Assembly (NCBI GenBank): GCA_900764105.1
Contig: CAAFMS010000007.1
Location: 124,001 to 188,000, forward strand
Origin: Clostridia bacterium
GTDB taxonomy: Bacteria; Bacillota; Clostridia; Christensenellales; Borkfalkiaceae
Reading direction: 5' to 3'
Length of the DNA stretch: 64,000 bases
Positions 58,739 through 64,000 of the stretch are shown piece by piece. The first letter of the stretch is position 1. Each line of letters opens with the position of its first letter. The notes beneath the pieces are model-generated. The model was not told where the DNA came from and did not search any database. It saw nothing but the letters and a program-made list of their open reading frames with translations. Made by a program: the position numbers and the translations under genes.

Positions 58739-59929
58739 TTACACGTTTTCATCGATGATTGCGCCGATTTCGATTGTTTTATTATCCGAAACGGCTATAT
58801 CTCTGCCTAAAACAGTAATTTTTTTATCGTCGCTCGCCTGTTTGGCTCCGACCTTAACGCCTTTGCCTACGCGGACGTTTTCGTCGATTATAGCGTGGTC
58901 AACCGTTGAATTTTCACCGATTGTAACTCCTGCGTATATAACCGAATTGCGAACGACAGCCCCCTTCCCTATCGTGACGTCGTGCGATAAAATACTGTTT
59001 TCGACCGTACCTTCTATATCGCAACCCGATACTATTATCGAGTTCACGACTCTCGATTCGTCGCCAAGATATTGCGGCGGAGCGATGGGATTTCTCGATC
59101 TTATTCTCCAGGACGGATCGGATATATCAAATTCGGGTTCTCCGCCGAGCAAATCCATATTCGACTCGTAAAGGGAATTTATGGTGCCTACATCTCTCCA
59201 ATAGCCGTTAAAAGTATACGCGACCATTTTTTCGCCTGCATTAAGCATTCTCGGAAGAACGTTTTTGCCGAAATCGTTGGAACTCTTTTCGTCCGCCTCG
59301 TCCTCTTCGAGGTACTTGTAAAGTTTCTGAGCCGAGAAAATATATATTCCCATAGACGCGAGATCGCTCTTCGGTTTTTTCGGTTTCTCTTCGAATTCGT
59401 ATATCACTCCGTCGTCGTCAACGTTCAGTATGCCGAATCTCGAAGCCTCGGAAAGAGGAACTTTTATCGCCGCAATCGTGCAATCCGCTCCGCTCGATTT
59501 ATGGCGGAGAAGCATGTCCGCGTAGTCCATTTTATAAATATGGTCGCCCGACAAAATGAGAACGTAATCGGGGTTATACCTCTTTATGAACGGAATGTTC
59601 TGATATATGGCGTTCGCCGTACCCTTGAACCACTCTGATCCGTGTTTCGCCTGATAGGGCGAAAGAATATGTACGCCGCCGTAAGAGCGGTCGAGATCCC
59701 ACGGCTCGCCGTTACCGATATAATCGTTCAACACAAGCGGTTGATATTGAGTCAATACGCCGACCGTGTCTATACCCGAGTTGACGCAGTTTGAAAGCGG
59801 AAAATCGATTATCCTGTACTTTCCGCCGTAAGTTACCGCGGGCTTTGCTATCTTGTTCGTCAAAGCAAACAGCCTGCTACCCTGTCCGCCGGCAAGAAGC
59901 ATTGCCACGCATTCCTTTTTGTTTATCAT
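58739..59929 (-). CDS. glgC: Glucose-1-phosphate adenylyltransferase GlgC
   Basis: This 396-aa enzyme makes ADP-glucose from ATP and glucose-1-phosphate, the committed step of glycogen synthesis. It has the nucleotide-binding AMLLAGGQGSRLFALT, KPAVTYGGKYRIIDF, SGDHIYKMDY, EEKPKKPKS and the C-terminal beta-helix. It lies 51 bp after glgB and 14 bp before glgD, so catalytic and partner subunits are made together. Confidence 0.98.
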   Translation of the reverse strand: MINKKECVAMLLAGGQGSRLFALTNKIAKPAVTYGGKYRIIDFPLSNCVNSGIDTVGVLTQYQPLVLNDYIGNGEPWDLDRSYGGVHILSPYQAKHGSEWFKGTANAIYQNIPFIKRYNPDYVLILSGDHIYKMDYADMLLRHKSSGADCTIAAIKVPLSEASRFGILNVDDDGVIYEFEEKPKKPKSDLASMGIYIFSAQKLYKYLEEDEADEKSSNDFGKNVLPRMLNAGEKMVAYTFNGYWRDVGTINSLYESNMDLLGGEPEFDISDPSWRIRSRNPIAPPQYLGDESRVVNSIIVSGCDIEGTVENSILSHDVTIGKGAVVRNSVIYAGVTIGENSTVDHAIIDENVRVGKGVKVGAKQASDDKKITVLGRDIAVSDNKTIEIGAIIDENV

Positions 59930-59980
59930 TTTTTCCCTCCTTAGCCAAACGGTTGTTTCCGTAAAGCCTTAATTCAATTT

Positions 59981-61858
59981 TTATACTCCGGCGTCCTTTT
60001 TCACGGGAACGAGGTACTTGAACGACAGTTTCGGCATATCTATTTCAATAGAATAATCCTTGCCGTTCGAACTTATCGCTTCCGCGTTATATATTCTTTT
60101 GCGACTTTTTCCGTCGCCGCCGTAAATCTGTTTGTCGGAATCGAACACGACCTTATAACCGCCTTTTTCGACGCCTATTCTGTACTTAATATCCGCGCCG
60201 CTGAAGTTTATCGCGGCGATAATTTCGCTTTTACCGCGCTTCCTTATGAAAGCGAGCGAGTTTTTGTCCGCGTCGTCGGCTGCTATCCACTCGAATCCGT
60301 CCCATCCGTCGTCGTCGCCGTACAACGCCTCGTTTGCGAGATAGAACTTATTCAATTCCGTGAAAAATCTGTCGAGTTTGTTATGCTTTTCGTAGTCTTT
60401 GAGGAAAAACTCCAAGCCCTCTTTATAATTCCACTCTTTGAACTGACCGAACTCCGAACCCATAAACATAAGTTTTTTCCCGGGGTGAGCGATCATATAT
60501 CCCATAAACGCCCTTACGCCCGCAAACTTATCTTCGTAACTTCCGAACTGTTTATCTAAAAGAGACTTCTTACCGTGTACCACTTCGTCGTGAGAAATCG
60601 GCAGAATGTAATGTTCGGAAAAAGCGTACATCATCGAAAAGTTCAGTTTGTTGTGGTCGTATTTTCTGAATAACGGGTCGACCGCAACGTAAGACAATAC
60701 GTCGTTCATCCAGCCCATATTCCATTTGTAATCGAAACCGAGTCCCCCTTCGTCCACAGGTTTCGTAACGTAGGGGTACGCAGTCGATTCTTCCGCAATC
60801 ATAATAGCGTAAGGGTACGCCTCGTGAACCGACTTGTTGAGTTTTTTGATAAACTCAATCGCCTCGATGTTCTTGTTGTCGCCGTATTGATTTGGCAGCC
60901 ATTCTCCGGGTTTTTTGTCGTAATCGAGATACAGCATCGAAGCCACGGCGTCTACCCTTATTCCGTCGATATGGTATTTATCGAAGAAGATAAACGCGCT
61001 CGATATAAGAAACGACTGTACTTCCGTCCTGCCGTAATCGAACCGTCTCGTTCCCCAACTTTTATGTTCTATTCTGTCCCAACCGTGATTTTCGTAGAGG
61101 GGCGCGCCGTCGAACTCGTACAAACCGAATTCGTCTTTCGGGAAATGAGCGGGAACCCAGTCCAAAATCACGCCTATATTCTCCCTATGGAAAGCGTCCA
61201 CGAGCGACATAAAATCTTTCGGCGTCCCGAGCCTCGAAGTCACGGCGAAATACCCCGTAACCTGATATCCCCACGAACCGTCGAACGGATATTCCGTGAC
61301 AGGCATCATCTCGACGTAGTTATACCCGTGTTTTTTAACGTATGGAACAAGCACTTTTTTGAGTTCCTTATACGAGTAATAATCCCCGTTTTCCTTTCTC
61401 ATAAAAGACAGGAGATTTACCTCGTAAATATTCATCGGTTTATGATGAGCCTGCCCGCCGAGATTTTCCATATACTCGCCGTCTCTCCATTTATACCCGT
61501 CGAGGTCATAAATTTTCGAGGCGGTTTCAGGCGTCGTCTCGGCGTGAAACGCGTAAGGATCGGCTTTCAGAACCTCGGAATTTTGAGACTTCACGCAATA
61601 CTTGTAATTATCGTATTGTTTAAGTCCTTTAACGAAAAGTTCGAATATTCCGCCGTCTTTTTTCATAACGTTCGCCGTTTTATCCCAGCCGTTGAAATCT
61701 CCTACGACCGAAACGCTTTCGGCGTTCGGCGCCCATACGCGGAATATAACGCCTCTATCCTTTCCCTTTTTCGCAAAATGCGAGCCGAGATAGTTATACG
61801 AACGGTAATTCGTTCCCTGATGAAAAAGATATTTTGTCTGTTCGTCTTTCTTCCTCAT
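59981..61858 (-). CDS. glgB: 1,4-alpha-glucan branching enzyme
   Basis: This 625-aa GH13 enzyme creates alpha-1,6 branches. It has an N-terminal CBM48-type domain (about 20-110; VIFRVWAPNAESVSVVGDFNGW), then the barrel with GWVPAHF-type block (ILDWVPAHFP), the nucleophile block GIRVDAVASMLYLDY, acid IAEESTAYP and ISHDEVVHGKKSLL, and a C-terminal beta domain. The length is normal. It is the first of the glg enzymes after pgi, 51 bp upstream of glgC. Confidence 0.97.
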   Translation of the reverse strand: MRKKDEQTKYLFHQGTNYRSYNYLGSHFAKKGKDRGVIFRVWAPNAESVSVVGDFNGWDKTANVMKKDGGIFELFVKGLKQYDNYKYCVKSQNSEVLKADPYAFHAETTPETASKIYDLDGYKWRDGEYMENLGGQAHHKPMNIYEVNLLSFMRKENGDYYSYKELKKVLVPYVKKHGYNYVEMMPVTEYPFDGSWGYQVTGYFAVTSRLGTPKDFMSLVDAFHRENIGVILDWVPAHFPKDEFGLYEFDGAPLYENHGWDRIEHKSWGTRRFDYGRTEVQSFLISSAFIFFDKYHIDGIRVDAVASMLYLDYDKKPGEWLPNQYGDNKNIEAIEFIKKLNKSVHEAYPYAIMIAEESTAYPYVTKPVDEGGLGFDYKWNMGWMNDVLSYVAVDPLFRKYDHNKLNFSMMYAFSEHYILPISHDEVVHGKKSLLDKQFGSYEDKFAGVRAFMGYMIAHPGKKLMFMGSEFGQFKEWNYKEGLEFFLKDYEKHNKLDRFFTELNKFYLANEALYGDDDGWDGFEWIAADDADKNSLAFIRKRGKSEIIAAINFSGADIKYRIGVEKGGYKVVFDSDKQIYGGDGKSRKRIYNAEAISSNGKDYSIEIDMPKLSFKYLVPVKKDAGV

Positions 61859-61877
61859 CTTTTGCTCCTTGTCTTTA

Positions 61878-63317
61878 TTAACCTATTATATAATCGTCCT
61901 TTTTGGCGGGCGCGGAATCGAGTTCCTGCTTTTTCGCCTCGTAGCCCTTTCTGCCGAGCATCGCGTAAGTCGCGTTTTTACCGTTTTCTACGCCCGGTTG
62001 ATTATAAGTGTTTACGTTCAAAAATTCGCCCTCGAAAGCAGTCTCCATTTCAAAATAGTAAAGCAATTCGCCTATTGTGAAAGCGTTGATTTCGGGAAGA
62101 TTTATCGTATGGTTGACCTTATTTTTTACAGTCAACGCGTATTCGGTCGCTTTTTTCTCCGCGGAAATGAGTTCGTTCATAGTGTGACCGCAAAGGAAAT
62201 GCACGTCGGGTATATCTTCGCAACCCTCGGGAATTTTAACTTCCGTTCTGTATTTATCCACCGCAAGGAAAGTAACGACTTTATCGAAAGGACCTTCCGC
62301 GTAAAGTTGTACCTGACTATGCTGATCGGTAACGCCGAGAGATTTAACGGGGGTCTGCCCTTCTCTCACGACTTTTCCGTCGTTATCGACTTCTTTTCCG
62401 AGCGATTCCGCCCAAATCTGACAATACCAGTCGGCGAAATATTTAAGTCCGTCGGCGTAAGGCATCATCACGGAAATATTCTTGCCGTCTTTCATTGCGA
62501 GATACTGCAAAATCGCATTCATCAACGCGGGATTTGCGTATACGTTCTTGTTTCTCGCGACTTTATCCTGATATGCCGCGCCCGCAAGCATTTCGGCTAT
62601 ATCTATGCCGAGTACCGCCGCGGGAAGAAGTCCTACGGGGCAAAGTTCGGAAAATCTGCCGCCTACTCCGTCGGGAATGTAGAAAGCCTTAAAGCCTTCC
62701 GCTTTCGCAAGTTTGATAAGATTACCCGCGTTAGACGAAGTGGTCGCTATTATGTGATCTTTCGCCTTGTCTCCGAGTTTCTCTTTAAGTATATTATATA
62801 TGATGAGATACTGCGTCATCGTTTCAGAGGTCGAACCGCTCTTCGTGATAACGTTGAACACTGTCTTTTCGGGTTCGATAACGTCTAAAAGGGCAGCCAT
62901 TCTCTCGGGATCGACGTTGTCCTCGACGTAAAACTTCGGACCTTTTCTGAGTTTCGGGGAAAGATCGTTGTAGTGAAGGTGGCAAAGAGCCTGAAAAACC
63001 GCTATCGGTCCGAGCGCGCTGCCCCCTATTCCCAAAACTACGAAATTCTTCGCCGTCTTGCGGATTTCCTTAGCCGTTTTGTTAATTTCCGCAACGACCT
63101 CTTTCTGATTGAACGGCAAGTCCATCCAACCGAGCCAACCCTTGCCTCTTTCGTCGGCGAGTTTCTTTAAAGCCGCCGCCGCCATGGGTTTCAGTTTATC
63201 TATATCCTTTTTCGTATAACCCTGCTCTTCCCCTACAAACTCGCTCATCATATTGTTGTAGTCGAGCCTTAACGCCATCGATTCTTTCCATTCCTTGCTA
63301 AGATACCTTTTAGCCAT
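61878..63317 (-). CDS. pgi: Glucose-6-phosphate isomerase
   Basis: This 479-aa enzyme interconverts glucose-6-phosphate and fructose-6-phosphate. It has VLGIGGSALGPIAV, VITKSGSTSETM, the DGVGGRFSEL block and, near the C-terminus, INAFTIGELLYYFE and QPGVENGKNA. The length matches the shorter bacterial type. It lies 19 bp upstream of glgB, connecting glycolysis to glycogen metabolism. Confidence 0.97.
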   Translation of the reverse strand: MAKRYLSKEWKESMALRLDYNNMMSEFVGEEQGYTKKDIDKLKPMAAAALKKLADERGKGWLGWMDLPFNQKEVVAEINKTAKEIRKTAKNFVVLGIGGSALGPIAVFQALCHLHYNDLSPKLRKGPKFYVEDNVDPERMAALLDVIEPEKTVFNVITKSGSTSETMTQYLIIYNILKEKLGDKAKDHIIATTSSNAGNLIKLAKAEGFKAFYIPDGVGGRFSELCPVGLLPAAVLGIDIAEMLAGAAYQDKVARNKNVYANPALMNAILQYLAMKDGKNISVMMPYADGLKYFADWYCQIWAESLGKEVDNDGKVVREGQTPVKSLGVTDQHSQVQLYAEGPFDKVVTFLAVDKYRTEVKIPEGCEDIPDVHFLCGHTMNELISAEKKATEYALTVKNKVNHTINLPEINAFTIGELLYYFEMETAFEGEFLNVNTYNQPGVENGKNATYAMLGRKGYEAKKQELDSAPAKKDDYIIG

Positions 63318-63331
63318 TGTTTATACTCCTT

Positions 63332-64000
63332 TTAAAAAACTTTATATTCGATTTCTCTGAGATAGTCGAGACTTTCTTTAATCTCGCTTATCTTGTCGTA
63401 ATCGTTTTTATACGCCTCTATAAGCATATCGCTTTTATAGCCGACGTCTTTTAACCTTTTGAATAGTTCCTCGAAATCGAAGTTGCCTTTCCCCGGCAAC
63501 CTTATTCTGCCGTCGTCTCCTATGTCCGACAGATGAACAGTCTTTATATTTTCGCCGAACGCGTCTATATATTCTCTGTAATCGTACCCCGAAAGGCGAG
63601 CCTGCTTTATATCGAGGGTCGCTTTTAAGTCATCAGAGTATTTCTTCACGTTTCTGAAAAAATCGGGATAGTTGCAAAACGCCCACGAAACGTTTTCGAG
63701 ACATACGCTTATACCGTATTTCTCGGCGATTTTGCAGAGAATTTCAAGCCTCTCGCCCGCCGTTTTATAGTCGTCGTAATTGCCGTTCGGTTTTATTCTC
63801 GCTCTGCCGTGCATGGTGTAGCACTTCGCTCCGAGCGTTTTGCCGACCGTAAGGACTTTTTCAAACCATACCACGGCGTCTTTGAAGGCTCTCGGATTTA
63901 CGGAAAACAATTCGGTCTCAAAATTCATCGTGACGACGTGCAACGAGTGTACGTCGAGGTTTCCCTTTCTTTCGAGCAGCAACTTCCCGTATTCGGGTTC
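63332..64000 (-). CDS. Sugar phosphate isomerase/epimerase-like TIM barrel (5' end outside window)
   Basis: This open frame of 222 codons runs in from beyond the right edge, so the N-terminus is missing. It matches the xylose-isomerase-like/AP-endonuclease-2 TIM-barrel family: HSLHVVTMNFET, CYTMHGRARIKP, ISVCLENVSW, ATLDIKQARLSG, TVHLSDIGDDG and LPGKGNFDFEELF, with metal-type residues. The exact substrate is unknown. It is immediately upstream of pgi (14 bp) and may be co-transcribed with the glycogen genes. Confidence 0.88.
   Translation of the reverse strand, partial: EPEYGKLLLERKGNLDVHSLHVVTMNFETELFSVNPRAFKDAVVWFEKVLTVGKTLGAKCYTMHGRARIKPNGNYDDYKTAGERLEILCKIAEKYGISVCLENVSWAFCNYPDFFRNVKKYSDDLKATLDIKQARLSGYDYREYIDAFGENIKTVHLSDIGDDGRIRLPGKGNFDFEELFKRLKDVGYKSDMLIEAYKNDYDKISEIKESLDYLREIEYKVF

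Noticed and set aside
60824..62888. Long plus-strand open frames (418 and 339 aa) opposite glgB and pgi
   Set aside because: They are antisense to strongly conserved enzymes, have no ribosome-binding site and consist of arginine- and phenylalanine-rich sequence typical of shadow frames.
48718..64000. The glycogen cluster as a novel accessory system because tex and alkD are included
   Set aside because: All glg enzymes are the standard set, and tex and alkD appear to be ordinary housekeeping genes joined by overlap; nothing indicates a new combined function.

Overview
The window reads as chromosomal DNA of a spore-forming, Gram-positive Clostridia-type bacterium (Bacillota), probably an uncultured gut lineage. 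The evidence is the gene families: YunB, a minimal SpoVA set (AC, AD, AE), RNase Y, MutS2, a CIRCE-controlled groESL, a GlgC/GlgD glycogen operon, and the order ftsK-rimO-pgsA-cinA-recA. No rRNA, prophage, CRISPR array, transposase or integrase gene is visible. Most genes lie on the minus strand. The plus-strand units are spoVAD-spoVAE, groES-groEL, the XRE regulator with potABCD, and one orphan gene at 40742.

Layout. 1-7110: tRNA thiolation (thiI with its cysteine desulfurase), a membrane protein, mutS2 and a U32 peptidase/hydroxylase. 7184-9258: divergent sporulation genes yunB and spoVAD-spoVAE. 9259-10191: a gene-free, repeat-rich stretch ending in tRNA-Pro(CGG). It holds REP-like hairpins and two tandem ~230-bp units, each starting with a copy of the tRNA 3' end. 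10271-20408: a YgjP-type metalloprotease, RNase Y, the M18 peptidase-HD-pepT-dxs operon, a zinc-ribbon protein, a glycosyltransferase, spoVAC and a 60-aa gene. 20475-24437: M19 dipeptidase, cyclophilin, dCMP deaminase, groESL. 24589-30829: rluD-lspA-pncB-lgt (lipoprotein processing and NAD salvage), a two-OB SSB and a polysaccharide deacetylase. 30986-36577: a regulated polyamine ABC transporter. 36722-41920: an MBL-fold protein, an rRNA methyltransferase, serine dehydratase and orphan proteins. 41981-48626: recA, cinA, pgsA, rimO, ftsK, acpP. 48718-64000: tex, alkD and a complete glycogen cycle (GH13 amylase, glgP, glgA, glgD, glgC, glgB), then pgi and a TIM-barrel isomerase cut by the window end.

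How the genes work together. The right third links glucose-6-phosphate (pgi) to ADP-glucose (GlgC/GlgD), polymer (GlgA, GlgB) and its breakdown (GlgP, amylase). The spore genes carry promoter motifs that fit mother-cell sigma-E (yunB) and forespore sigma-G (spoVAD, spoVAC).

The signals most worth a second look are: (1) the tandem tRNA-Pro-derived units, which resemble a tiny non-autonomous tRNA-targeting integrative element; (2) five genes whose -10 box lies 5-7 bp before an ATG without a clear ribosome-binding site, suggesting leaderless mRNAs; (3) three operator-like dyads spaced exactly 31 bp apart before the pot regulator; (4) a lysine-rich, histone-H1-like tail on glycogen synthase; and (5) a PotD enlarged and apparently anchored by a C-terminal membrane helix. 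All calls come from reading the sequence; no database search was run.
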